A stretch of DNA of 37,754 bases from Marinovum sp. (GCA_022447495.1 JAKVBH010000036.1:1-37754), one strand, 5' to 3'; counted from the stretch's first letter, positions 1 to 8,662 are shown. The notes: generated by a model from the sequence alone, not told the origin. Program-made: numbers and translations.

Positions 1-81
1 CAGGTAGCTATAGACCTGCCGCTGTCTGTTGCGGAACATGATCTACGCAAATTCATCGACGCGGTTCGAGGCGTCCGATGA
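1..81 (+). CDS. tnpA: IS66 family TnpA (OrfA), C-terminal fragment
   Basis: This reading frame enters from the left window edge and runs 26 codons to a TGA at 79-81. It ends ...DLRKFIDAVRGVR. Its stop overlaps the ATG of the next gene (ATGA at 78-81), which is the usual coupling of the first two IS66 genes. In IS66 elements the first gene encodes a small helix-turn-helix protein needed for transposition. Only the tail is visible, so the assignment rests mainly on position directly before a clear tnpB. Confidence 0.6.
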   Translation, partial: QVAIDLPLSVAEHDLRKFIDAVRGVR

Positions 82-428
82 TTGCTCCTTCCAACACCTA
101 CCGAATTTTTCTGGCAACCCAGCCCGTAGATTTTCGAAAAGGCATGGATGGCTTGGCCAATTACGTGCGCTCAAATTTCGATCTCGATCCGCTATCCGGT
201 GCGTTCTTTGTGTTTCGGTCGAAGGGAAAGGACAAAGTTAAAGTCCTTATGTGGGACGGCACAGGCCTAGTACTCGTATACAAGCGTATCGAGGGTAACG
301 GTTTCGTCTGGCCGAAGTTAAGTGACGGCACAATTTCCATGACGAAAGCTCAATTTGAAGCTCTCTTTGAAGGGTTGGATTGGAGACGGGTTGCGTCGGC
401 AGAGTATTATCTTCCGAAAACAGCTTAA
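78..428 (+). CDS. tnpB: IS66 family accessory protein TnpB (Orf2)
   Basis: The 116-residue protein is the typical size for IS66 Orf2 and carries the family hallmarks: PVDFRKGMDGLA near residues 15-26, a central SGAFFVFRSKGKDKVKVL stretch, and WDGTGLVLVYKRIEGNGFVWP around residues 59-79. TnpB is required for IS66 transposition; its biochemical role is poorly known. The ATG overlaps the stop of the preceding tnpA fragment by four bases, implying translational coupling. The frame is intact, with no internal stop, so the element may still be functional. The next IS gene starts 327 bp later, an unusually long gap for this family. Confidence 0.95.
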   Translation: MIAPSNTYRIFLATQPVDFRKGMDGLANYVRSNFDLDPLSGAFFVFRSKGKDKVKVLMWDGTGLVLVYKRIEGNGFVWPKLSDGTISMTKAQFEALFEGLDWRRVASAEYYLPKTA

Positions 429-755
429 CCCGATAGCCCCAGAAACGGTCCCGAATCATTTGGATTCTCAGTGGAGTAGGACAGAGCTCGTTCGAAATTG
501 CAGGTAAGAAAAAGTGTCATCGGTAACAGAAAATCACCTTTCGAAACGTTGACACCGCGATTTGGTCACTGAAACTCGCAACTAGTCACGCTGAATGACA
601 AACTATAATAAAAACAATTGGTTAAGCTGATTTCTCTTGTTTTTCAGTTTTTTGGCCGCCATCCCATATCCCGCTCAAGCAACCTTGGCGTGAGTTAAGC
701 GATTTCCGCTTAAACATTGGATGAAGGAGGCGGCCTTTGAGCCGCTTGGAAACAC
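429..755 (+). other. Non-coding spacer between IS66 tnpB and tnpC
   Basis: No convincing gene is present in these 327 bases. A GGAGG-containing run at about 726-730 lies too far upstream of the GTG at 756 to be its ribosome-binding site. Short dyads occur before tnpC: AAGCG/CGCTT around 697-711, GCGGC/GCCGC around 732-747, and a longer-range GGCCGCC (654-660) against GGCGGCC (730-736). These could fold in the mRNA and limit tnpC translation, but that is inference. Confidence 0.4.
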
Positions 756-2405
756 GTGACCGATACGTTCGAAGACCACTTGGCTGATATTTTGGTGCAC
801 GCGACTGCGGACGCAATGCGCCCAGCCAAGAGCCTCGAAAAGTTATGCCGTGCTATGGGGAAAGAGTTGGCAACCGTTAAACGTGATTTGCTTAAAGCCC
901 AAGCGAAGCTCAAAAACAAAGACGCCAAAATCCGAGAGCTAAAAGGGCAGATCGCCAAGCTAAATAAGGTGGTGTTTGATACACAAAAAGACCACAACCC
1001 CAACGATACCAAATCGGCATCTGGACAAGGCAATGGCTCATCAGAGGCACCTCAAAACCGTTCGAGGTCAGGCAAGGGCAAAACAAATTCCGGGAAGCGA
1101 ACGACTTCACATTCAAAGTCAAAAGGGCGCAAGAAACGTGAGTTTCCACCACATCTCGAAAGAAAAAAGATCTACATGGGCACGGAGGACAAGCTTTGTC
1201 CCTGCGGCTGTGGCGGAACGATCCTTGGATATGATACCGACCGACGTCTCGAAACTATACCGGCACAGCACTATGTTGCCGAAAGAATGTACCCGAAGTA
1301 CCGATGCCGGGCAAAAAACAAAATTGTTGGAACTCCCTACGCTCCAAATGTCTTTCCCCACTCATGGATGACGAACAGCGTTGTAGCCCACGCGATTTTC
1401 CTGCGCTTCGGTGCTTATCAGCCATGGAATCGCCAAGAAACCCTGCTTCTGGCCAGCGGGATTAAACTGTCTCGCAGTACTTTGATGAAATGGGCAAACC
1501 GTACCGCCACGCAAGCACTTCTCCCAATCTACGAGATGATGCTCGACGAACTCCGAAAAAATAGTGAACGTCTTTTGATGGACGAGACAATTGTCCGGAT
1601 GCTTATGCAAGGTGCAGGCAAAGCCAAGCATCACTACATGTTTGCACTTCATCGCGATGATCGCTCGTTTGGCGGGAACAAGCCGCCGGTTGTCGCGTAC
1701 ATTCCAAGCAAGACCAGATCAATGGCTGCAATCCATGACGTATTGGCGGGCGTAACGGCCATTGTTCAGACTGACGCCTACGCCGGTTATGGCCAACTAG
1801 GCCGAAAGGGAACGGTCGTTGAAGGCGTGGTCAGCGTGAAATGCTGGGCGCACGCACGGCGTCACTTCACCGATGATTTCGAGTTCAACAGAACAGAAGA
1901 CGCTCAAACCGTGATCGAGATGATCGCCGAACTTTATGCCGAGGAAGCTAAGATAAGAGGCCGATCACCGGTACACAGAATGGAGCATCGAAAATCTATC
2001 AGCGCTCCCATATTAAAACGCCTTAAGCAGTTCCTAGAGGAGTGCTTTGAGCGCCATCTACCCAGAACAAGAATGGCGAAGGCCATTGCCTATGTCCAAA
2101 AACACTGGGCAGAACTTGTACTGTTTCTTGACGACGGGCGAATTGACTTAGACACGAATTCAGTCGAGCGCATGTTTAAGCCGACTATATTGTTGCGCAA
2201 AAACGTCCTGTTCATGGGCAGTGAAGAAGGCGCAAAAGCATGGGCCATTCTGTCGTCTATAGTCGAGACGTGTAAACTCAATGGAGTGAATGTGGAACAA
2301 TACCTGAAATGGGTTCTGGATCAGATCGCTGGCAAGCTGCCTCGCAGCCAATACGACAAGCTGCTGCCTTGGAACGCTCTACCAGAACTGCAAGCGCGTG
2401 GATGA
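756..2405 (+). CDS. tnpC: IS66 family transposase TnpC (DDE)
   Basis: This 549-residue DDE transposase catalyses cleavage and joining of the IS66 ends. The N-terminal ~75 residues are a charged, probably coiled-coil leader. A basic Ser/Lys/Arg-rich linker (about 85-130) follows, then the IS66 cysteine cluster CPCGCGG near 147-153. The catalytic core shows the three acidic residues in family context: Asp in LLMDET (about 272), Asp in VQTDAYAGY (about 336) and Glu in TNSVERMFKP (about 469). The conserved CWAHARRHF motif (about 358-366) is also present. The C-terminus has the usual IS66 tail (SSIVETCKLNGVNVEQYL). The start is GTG at 756; an in-frame TGA at 738 leaves no longer alternative. No stop or frameshift interrupts it. 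Confidence 0.95.
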   Translation: MTDTFEDHLADILVHATADAMRPAKSLEKLCRAMGKELATVKRDLLKAQAKLKNKDAKIRELKGQIAKLNKVVFDTQKDHNPNDTKSASGQGNGSSEAPQNRSRSGKGKTNSGKRTTSHSKSKGRKKREFPPHLERKKIYMGTEDKLCPCGCGGTILGYDTDRRLETIPAQHYVAERMYPKYRCRAKNKIVGTPYAPNVFPHSWMTNSVVAHAIFLRFGAYQPWNRQETLLLASGIKLSRSTLMKWANRTATQALLPIYEMMLDELRKNSERLLMDETIVRMLMQGAGKAKHHYMFALHRDDRSFGGNKPPVVAYIPSKTRSMAAIHDVLAGVTAIVQTDAYAGYGQLGRKGTVVEGVVSVKCWAHARRHFTDDFEFNRTEDAQTVIEMIAELYAEEAKIRGRSPVHRMEHRKSISAPILKRLKQFLEECFERHLPRTRMAKAIAYVQKHWAELVLFLDDGRIDLDTNSVERMFKPTILLRKNVLFMGSEEGAKAWAILSSIVETCKLNGVNVEQYLKWVLDQIAGKLPRSQYDKLLPWNALPELQARG

Positions 2406-2816
2406 ACCCAACAGAATTGCCTTCATCCAAATTCGTCGTTTCGCATGAAAATGGATGCCTCAGAGAATTTCACACTTCTATCCCGATAACGACCAGAAAT
2501 TTGTGTAAGGTCACTCCGCTGGACCGAGAGGAGCTTGATAAAGGCAATGTGTAGCAAGAACGTCGAAATTTGATATGCAATGCTATTGCTTTTACCAGTT
2601 TCAAGTATAGCACTTTGCCGGCTGATAACCTCTGAGTTTGTTCGCTGAGCTGTTGAGACCAAATGTCTCCAAACATTGTTTTAGTTCGACATCCACCAAG
2701 TTTCTCCATTAGGTTGCGCAATGCATGGGATGACAATTTTTTAGGAGAATTCAGTAAAGACCATTTTGCCATCGGGCTGTACACTCACTGAAAGAATACT
2801 AAGTACCCCAAATCTA
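2406..2816 (+). other. IS66 right flank and upstream region of the helicase gene
   Basis: This 411-base stretch has no gene I can support. It must contain the IS66 right end and the junction with host DNA. An AGGAG at 2743-2747 is the only good Shine-Dalgarno-like site. It is 18 bases before an in-frame TTG (2766) and about 70 before the in-frame ATG (2817), so it does not decide the helicase start. Confidence 0.35.
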
Positions 2817-5642
2817 ATGCCGCGTGTGAATGGCACCTTTAGCATCACAGACGCTCAATATGCAGCACTGGATGCAGGGCTATCTGATGGCAAAAGTCTA
2901 CTAATTTCGGCTCCTACTTCGACCGGAAAAACGCTAATCGGCTGGTGGGCGGCAGCATCCGGCCTCGAGCGGGGCAAGAAGTTCGTTTATCTGGTATCTC
3001 ACCGGGCACTTGCTTCACAAAAATTCGAAGAGATACAGTCTTTGTTTCAGCGGCAATGGCTAGAAAACGATACAACGACTTTGGTGTGCGCTACAGGGGA
3101 TGGCGTCGTGGATGGAAGTGGTCGTGCCAACAGCGCGCCTCTTTCCGCCACCGTTCTTGTTGCCACATATGAAAAATACCTAGCACTTATTTCGGCAGGC
3201 GGGCCGCCCCAAGATTTGTCAGATGTTGTTTTTGTATGTGACGAAGTGCAGCTTATTGGTGATGGCAGCCGAGGAAAACATGTCGAGCTGTTGCTTTCAG
3301 TACTCAAGCGTACAGGTTGGTATCAGTTCGTAGGCTTGTCGGCTGTTATGGACGACAACGGCGCAGCCCAGTTTTCCAATTGGCTCAATCTGTCCCTCGT
3401 AAAAGTCGAAACACGCGAAAAGGTACTTAAAATTGAAGGCCGATGGCGGAATGGATGTCTCGTTGCGACTTCTACTCCAGAGGGAATTAGCCCTCTTGTG
3501 CAAGAACCCAATGCTAAAGAAATGCAGCTCAACGGGATGGTTGACGAACTACTCTCCGGAGAGAAGAAGCCCGTAATCGTTTTTTGTATGAAAGTTGATG
3601 ATACCTATACCCTCGCAGAGGGCTGGGCATCCAGCCAGCCCTTTACACAGAATGTGGTTCCCCCCGCCGGGCTGGATCTAGACTCCTCTCTTCTGGCGTT
3701 GATCAACAAACGCTGTGCCTTTCACAATGCGGAACTGAGTGAGGCTGAACGCGCTTATGTAGAAGGTCTCATGCAAGACCAAACAATTGACGTTGTTTTC
3801 GCTACCTCGACTCTCGCCGCCGGTGTAAATTTTCCGCTTGGCAGCGCAGTATTTTCAAAATGGAAAAGGTGGGATTTCGACAAAAGAGCGCATCAACCAA
3901 TCCGACGTGATGAGTTTCAGAATATGGCTGGGCGAGTTGGCCGAACGGGACAAGAAGCTGATGAGGGGCTCGTTCTTGCGACAGCTAGCAGTGTATCTGA
4001 GCTTAGTGACCTTCAACGACTAATGGATTTTTCAACGAAGGAAACACTTGGCGTAGGAATTTCACCATCCGATTTTGGATCTCTAGTGATACAGTTGTTT
4101 GCGGGCGGACTTTGTTCTACGCGGCAAGGGGCCTTCGAACTTATGGCATCTACACTAAGTGCAAGCCGCGAAGCCGAGCGAGGTGTTGGGAATGTAGAGC
4201 ATTGGAGGCAACACCTCGACGTACAAATTGATAGACTTATCGACACTCATTGCCTCATGGATACGAGTGAGCGGCTTGTAGTCACGGATTTCGGTAAGGC
4301 GGTTGCAAAAAGTAGTCTTAAGCCAGAAACAGCAGAGCATTTCCTTCGTTTCCTAAGCCGCAATGGAGAACACATCTCCAGAATGCTCCCTTCGCCAGAC
4401 CATGAAGGGCAAGACGACGATCTTCTGTTCATTTTTTGCCACGGAAGCCTGTTGTCACCTGAGTACAACCTGACTGGTGGTCCTCGTACAAGAAACCTCA
4501 GTTGGCGGTTTGAAAACCTCGGGGCGGTTACAAATCCCCAAGCCCAAAGGTTAGAGCACGTTCTGTTCGAACGGCCTTGGGTTGCAAACCCCGGAGCCGC
4601 CAACGGTGCGCGAGCCTTGTCCGAGTGGGCATCTGGTGCGAGCCGGAACGACTTAGGAGAAATCCTTCCCGAAGTTCGTCTCGGCCTGATAGAAAACACT
4701 GCCCGAGACGTTAGCTGGCTTTTGTCCGCCGTTTCTCAAGTAATTTCATCTTCGTCGTCACCTACTCTAGCTGACGCGGCACGGCATCCTCTTCTAGCTT
4801 CCACAAATCCAAGCCTGCCTGAAATTCGAAAGTTTGCACGTGTACTTCGCAGGTATGCAGTCCGCGTTGCATCAGGTTTGCCATCTGAATGCCATTGGCT
4901 GCAAGAGCTAGAACTTAAAGGTCCGGCGAAGCGGCTAACTCGCAAGCAGATCCTGAGTATCCATCAACACGGTCTCTCGAAACCACATCTCTTGATGGAT
5001 GGAAGCCCAGAGTATGACGCTCGCAGAGAAGCGGCGCTGCCAAAGACTGGAGGGATAGGATATCCTAATCTCGTTAGGGATGCCGCTCGAAGTTGGAAAG
5101 TTGATCAAAGGCAGCACTTTAGAGCGCGACATACAAAAAATGCGGTTCGCCACGGATGCTCTGAATTAATCTCAAGATTATACGACGCTAAGGGTAAAAC
5201 GCTAGAAGCCGTCTTAATGGAGATCTTTGCAGATATCGGTATCGAATGTAACTTGCTCGACGATGGAACTAGACCAGCGTGGCCAGATCTGAAAATAGCA
5301 TTTTCAAAAAATGGTTTGGTGACCGACGTTGTTGCGGAAGTGAAAACCAAAGAGAAAGAAACAGCTCTTGTCCCGCTTACCGATGCAATTGAAGTCATAA
5401 GTGCGGCTGCGATCGCCGGTATGGGAGGCGCGCCTGTAACTACAATTTGCAGCCCAGGTGTCGAGCCTAGTGTCCCAACGGCGATTTCAGGATGTAACCA
5501 CCTGAGTATTGTGGAATTGGCGGACTTGGCCGAGGCCTATCTTCGAGTGAAAGATGGCAACCTAACGATTGCAGATTTGCATAACTGGATCACAACTCCG
5601 GGGATCGCATTGACAGAAGACCTTCCATACAAAAATTTGTGA
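2817..5642 (+). CDS. Ski2-like DEAD/DEAH helicase with C-terminal PD-(D/E)xK-type nuclease domain
   Basis: The 941-residue protein is a superfamily 2 helicase. Visible motifs are I/Walker A APTSTGKT (about 33-40), II DEVQ (about 142-145), III LSAVM (about 174-178, SAV instead of SAT), V FATSTLAAGVNFP (about 328-340) and VI NMAGRVGRTGQ (about 369-379). The DEVQ box and the GVNFP/GRVGRTG pair resemble Ski2/Hel308 helicases. The last ~170 residues change character. A helix (LMEIFADIGIE) precedes PDLKIAF and then VVAEVKTKE, giving Asp ~824 and Glu-x-Lys ~841-843, the arrangement of PD-(D/E)xK nucleases. I infer an ATP-driven nucleic-acid translocase with nuclease activity, possibly phage defence; HamB of Hachiman and AbpB are comparable helicases. 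It stands alone between an IS66 and an NRPS-like gene. The ATG at 2817 is chosen; TTG 2766 would add 17 residues. The function is not established. Confidence 0.8.
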   Translation: MPRVNGTFSITDAQYAALDAGLSDGKSLLISAPTSTGKTLIGWWAAASGLERGKKFVYLVSHRALASQKFEEIQSLFQRQWLENDTTTLVCATGDGVVDGSGRANSAPLSATVLVATYEKYLALISAGGPPQDLSDVVFVCDEVQLIGDGSRGKHVELLLSVLKRTGWYQFVGLSAVMDDNGAAQFSNWLNLSLVKVETREKVLKIEGRWRNGCLVATSTPEGISPLVQEPNAKEMQLNGMVDELLSGEKKPVIVFCMKVDDTYTLAEGWASSQPFTQNVVPPAGLDLDSSLLALINKRCAFHNAELSEAERAYVEGLMQDQTIDVVFATSTLAAGVNFPLGSAVFSKWKRWDFDKRAHQPIRRDEFQNMAGRVGRTGQEADEGLVLATASSVSELSDLQRLMDFSTKETLGVGISPSDFGSLVIQLFAGGLCSTRQGAFELMASTLSASREAERGVGNVEHWRQHLDVQIDRLIDTHCLMDTSERLVVTDFGKAVAKSSLKPETAEHFLRFLSRNGEHISRMLPSPDHEGQDDDLLFIFCHGSLLSPEYNLTGGPRTRNLSWRFENLGAVTNPQAQRLEHVLFERPWVANPGAANGARALSEWASGASRNDLGEILPEVRLGLIENTARDVSWLLSAVSQVISSSSSPTLADAARHPLLASTNPSLPEIRKFARVLRRYAVRVASGLPSECHWLQELELKGPAKRLTRKQILSIHQHGLSKPHLLMDGSPEYDARREAALPKTGGIGYPNLVRDAARSWKVDQRQHFRARHTKNAVRHGCSELISRLYDAKGKTLEAVLMEIFADIGIECNLLDDGTRPAWPDLKIAFSKNGLVTDVVAEVKTKEKETALVPLTDAIEVISAAAIAGMGGAPVTTICSPGVEPSVPTAISGCNHLSIVELADLAEAYLRVKDGNLTIADLHNWITTPGIALTEDLPYKNL

Positions 5643-5696
5643 GGACCTGCGTATCATCGTCATTACCCACCAACCAAGGGGAAGCCATGGTTCAGA

Positions 5697-5725
5697 CTTA
5701 TATTGGCGCTAAGCGCCAATATAAG
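5697..5725. repeat. Perfect 13-bp inverted repeat with 3-base loop
   Basis: CTTATATTGGCGC and GCGCCAATATAAG flank a TAA loop, 55 bases after the helicase stop. The stem is perfect. Neither strand has a following T-run, so it is not a standard intrinsic terminator. It could be a terminator of another kind, a protein-binding dyad, or the residue of a small mobile repeat. Confidence 0.8.
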
Positions 5726-6026
5726 CCTTCCTGAGCCAAGGCAAAGAGGTGCTTCCGGGGGCAAGATACAACGCTTACTTTCCCTTTCTATTCGCGCAGA
5801 ACTCCGATCCGGGAAAATCGTATCTTTGCTGTCTCGTGAATCGATCTTCGCGCGCACATATTCCGCATCACCAACTCTGCACTCGCACGAACTAGTTCGC
5901 TACACACCGAATGCCGCTGCGGTGAAGGACAATCGCGTCCACCTATGGTCTTATCGAGAACAGGTATTTGTAGAGTGGGACGAGAGCAAATCTCGCCCAC
6001 GTTCCCCGCAGACTGGTACTTAACCA
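5726..6026 (+). other. Intergenic stretch with a bulged hairpin
   Basis: I see no convincing gene here. An open frame of 106 codons from a TTG (5703-6023) has no recognisable protein features and begins inside the inverted repeat. A second hairpin lies at 5975-6000: GTGGG, a one-base bulge, CGAGA, loop GCAAA, then TCTCG and CCCAC. It is not followed by a T-run. Confidence 0.4.
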
Positions 6027-6062
6027 CAATTTCGAATTGGACGATTTTCGACAAAATTGTCC
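6027..6062 (+). promoter_or_regulatory. Two adjacent dyads upstream of the NRPS-like gene
   Basis: CAATT-TCG-AATTG spans 6027-6039. It abuts a larger dyad at 6039-6062: GGAC, G, ATTTT, loop CGAC, AAAAT, T, GTCC (nine matched pairs plus one G-T). They end about 60 bases before the ATG at 6122, a plausible operator position. No regulator gene is adjacent and I could not fix a promoter, so regulation is inferred from position and symmetry only. Confidence 0.4.
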
Positions 6063-6121
6063 ATATTTTGCCTCAATTGACTGGTCTAACATGACTGGGG
6101 GATGTCAATTTGGGCATCGTA

Positions 6122-8662
6122 ATGACGATTATCAAACTACTCCGTGCTCACTCACGGGCGCTGCCAAATAAGCCCGCACTCATCGATGCGGACAGAATGC
6201 TGACCTATGCCGAACTCAACGCGCGCTCAGACGCATTGGCTGAGTTCGTCATCAATCGCGCTCCAACGTCCGACGCGGTAATCGGCTGCGTTAAAACCTC
6301 AATGACGACGACGCTTGTCGTCGGTCTCGGGTGTCTCAAAGCGGGGCATCCCTTTGCGATCCTCGACGCCCGGGACTCTCAGACGCGAGTCCAAAACGTC
6401 TTTGAGACTGCTGAGTGCAAACTCATTGTCGTCGACAGCCAACAGGCGGCCGACGCGGTTGCGAAAATAGACGCCACTATATGCGCTTTGGACGACATAC
6501 CTCATAGCCGGATCACCAATCTACCCGTACCTGCCGGCAACACACTAAGCTACATCGAGCCGACCTCTGGATCCACGGGGACACCCAAACTTGTCCCGAT
6601 TGATCACGACACACTAAACCACTATATCGCCGCACAGGTCGCCTTGGGGGATATCAATGGTGACGACACTGTCGCTTTGCTGGGTGAAATGTGGTTCGAC
6701 ACACTCCTCTCTGGCCTTTGGGTTGGTGCTACACTTGCCGCTTACGACCTACGCGGACTCGGTGCAGCAACCGCTCCTGAATGGCTTCGGAACACTAAAG
6801 TCTCGGTAATACAAACATTTGTCGCTGCATTCCGGGCAATTGCGGATGCCGCATCCGAACCGTTTCCCGATCTTCGCCTCGTCAAATTGGCGGGTGAAAA
6901 TGTGCTACCAACTGACGTCATCGCATTCGAGCGGATATGTCATGCAGGATCGCAGCTCATCAATTATTACGGCTCCACAGAGTGCAGCTTGATCACCGCT
7001 TATACCCATGATCACGGAGCACCTCGCCCTGCCGGTTCTGGCTTGCCCGTTGGCCGGGCAATCCCGGAAGCGGAAGTTGAACTGCTCACAGCAGAAGGTG
7101 AGACGGTCGAGCCTGGCACAATTGGTCGCTTGATAGCCAAAGCACAGCACATGTCCCAGGGATATTTGAATGCTCCAGAACTCAGCAAAGATGTTTACAA
7201 TTCGGAACCCGATGGCAAGCGCTCACTGAACACAGGGGATCTGGCGCGATATGACATGAACGGACACCTCGTCATCGTCGGCCGCGTAGATGACCAGGTA
7301 AAAATACGTGGGTATTCCGTACGGTATTCAGAGATTGAAACCGTTCTTTCGACATTGTCCGAGCTCCACAATGTTGCTGTAACGTCCGTGCTTTCTCCCC
7401 ATGGCACGAGACAATTGGTTGCGCATTTCACAGCAGCTGAGGGCCAAACCCCAAAAACCGACGAAATACGCGCCGCTCTAGCTGCCGAACTTCCTGCCTA
7501 CATGGTGCCAAGCTACCTAATCCAGCACGACGACCTGCCTCGGACTGACACGGGAAAGATACTGAAACGCGCGTTGCCCAGCCCATTTGACGAGGTTGCA
7601 GCCAACACGCCTCCGTTGGTCGCCGCGACCCAGACGGAAGCCCAGGTCGCCGCCATATGGACTGAGGTCTTGGGACACCGTGCATTCACACGTACGGATG
7701 ACTTCTTCGACATTGGCGGGGAATCGTTGCAAGCCATGGCAGTTGTCATTCGCATTGAGCGCCATTTTCCTGTCCGCATCGGTTACGAAAGCTTGATCAT
7801 GCGAGGTGCGACCATCGCAGATATTGCGCAACGCATTGATGAAGCGCTTGTGATGGAGAAAGCGCCGCAGACGCTCTTGTTGAAAGAAGGCGGTGACAAG
7901 ACACCTCTCTACCTTTTACCGGTCGAGAACGGCGAGTTTTCTGATTGGCTCTATATGCTCAACGCCGCGTCACCGACACGCAACTTCATTGGCTTGCACG
8001 CTCGAGATATCACGCAACGCAGCCACTTCCCTAAATTGACGGCGCAGGACCTCGGGCGCACAGCGGCCCAGACTATGATCGACCAAAACCCCGATGGGCC
8101 ATATGTCCTTGCGGGGTTCTCCGCAGGAGCGCAATTGGCGATCGAGACGGCCCGGGCATTGCAGGCACGCAACCGGAATGTTGCCGGGCTGATTCTGCTT
8201 GATCCAATGATTGTCGAGCAGGAACCGTTGTATCGCAGCTGGCACTACCGTCGCATTTTGAGCCCGCTACTCAAACGCGGAGCTCTCACGACGACCTTGA
8301 ATAGGGCTGGACATATTTGGTTTGGCCGCGCGGCTCATGAGTTGGATGTGGCCGACGAAGCCATCTTCTGGTCTTATATCCCCGAGCCCCTGAGCGGTAT
8401 TCCGGTCCTCTTGGGTTGCGCCATGGATGGCAAAGACGATCAAGAGGCGTATCGTCACTATTGGCGCCAGAAACTCGGCGCAAATGTTGAGATGTGGGAT
8501 TTGCCTGGTTACCATAACCGCATCTTGCGTGATCCCTTTGCGGCTCCATTAGCGGCACGTTTAGAGGCGTGGCTCACTTCTCGGTTTGACGAAAAGCAAT
8601 CTTCTCAAAAAGGCAACGAAGAAGGTCATTTTCTGGTTGCAGACCAAGCCGTGGCTTCGTAG
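6122..8662 (+). CDS. Stand-alone NRPS-like enzyme, adenylation-carrier-thioesterase
   Basis: The 846-residue protein has one A-T-TE module and no condensation domain. Adenylation cores: A3 TSGSTGTPK (about 148-156), A4 WFDTLLSG with the Asp (~193) that normally holds a substrate amino group, A5 NYYGSTEC (about 281-288), A7 LNTGDLARYD, A8 GRVDDQVKIRGYSVRYSEIE (about 387-406), and A10 DTGKILKRAL with catalytic Lys ~479. The carrier has DIGGESLQA with phosphopantetheine Ser ~535. The thioesterase has GFSAGAQ with nucleophile Ser ~667, a likely acid in LILLDP, and His in GYHNRIL near the C-terminus. It should activate an amino acid, load it on the carrier and release it by hydrolysis, dimerisation or transfer. 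Bacterial RalA and fungal TdiA/AtrA share the architecture, but those take aryl-keto acids. No phosphopantetheinyl transferase is nearby. A TTG at 6110 would add four residues. Confidence 0.88.
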   Translation: MTIIKLLRAHSRALPNKPALIDADRMLTYAELNARSDALAEFVINRAPTSDAVIGCVKTSMTTTLVVGLGCLKAGHPFAILDARDSQTRVQNVFETAECKLIVVDSQQAADAVAKIDATICALDDIPHSRITNLPVPAGNTLSYIEPTSGSTGTPKLVPIDHDTLNHYIAAQVALGDINGDDTVALLGEMWFDTLLSGLWVGATLAAYDLRGLGAATAPEWLRNTKVSVIQTFVAAFRAIADAASEPFPDLRLVKLAGENVLPTDVIAFERICHAGSQLINYYGSTECSLITAYTHDHGAPRPAGSGLPVGRAIPEAEVELLTAEGETVEPGTIGRLIAKAQHMSQGYLNAPELSKDVYNSEPDGKRSLNTGDLARYDMNGHLVIVGRVDDQVKIRGYSVRYSEIETVLSTLSELHNVAVTSVLSPHGTRQLVAHFTAAEGQTPKTDEIRAALAAELPAYMVPSYLIQHDDLPRTDTGKILKRALPSPFDEVAANTPPLVAATQTEAQVAAIWTEVLGHRAFTRTDDFFDIGGESLQAMAVVIRIERHFPVRIGYESLIMRGATIADIAQRIDEALVMEKAPQTLLLKEGGDKTPLYLLPVENGEFSDWLYMLNAASPTRNFIGLHARDITQRSHFPKLTAQDLGRTAAQTMIDQNPDGPYVLAGFSAGAQLAIETARALQARNRNVAGLILLDPMIVEQEPLYRSWHYRRILSPLLKRGALTTTLNRAGHIWFGRAAHELDVADEAIFWSYIPEPLSGIPVLLGCAMDGKDDQEAYRHYWRQKLGANVEMWDLPGYHNRILRDPFAAPLAARLEAWLTSRFDEKQSSQKGNEEGHFLVADQAVAS

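Larger units (their letters stand above)
1..2405 (+). mobile_element. IS66 family insertion sequence, left end missing
   Basis: The region holds the three-gene order tnpA (tail)-tnpB-tnpC typical of IS66. The left terminal repeat lies outside the window. I could not identify the right inverted repeat or a target duplication by eye, so the true right end lies somewhere between 2406 and about 2760. All visible reading frames are intact. Confidence 0.85.

Noticed and set aside
5703..6023. 106-codon open frame between the helicase and the NRPS-like gene
   Set aside because: It starts at a TTG inside the inverted repeat, has no ribosome-binding site and no recognisable protein pattern.
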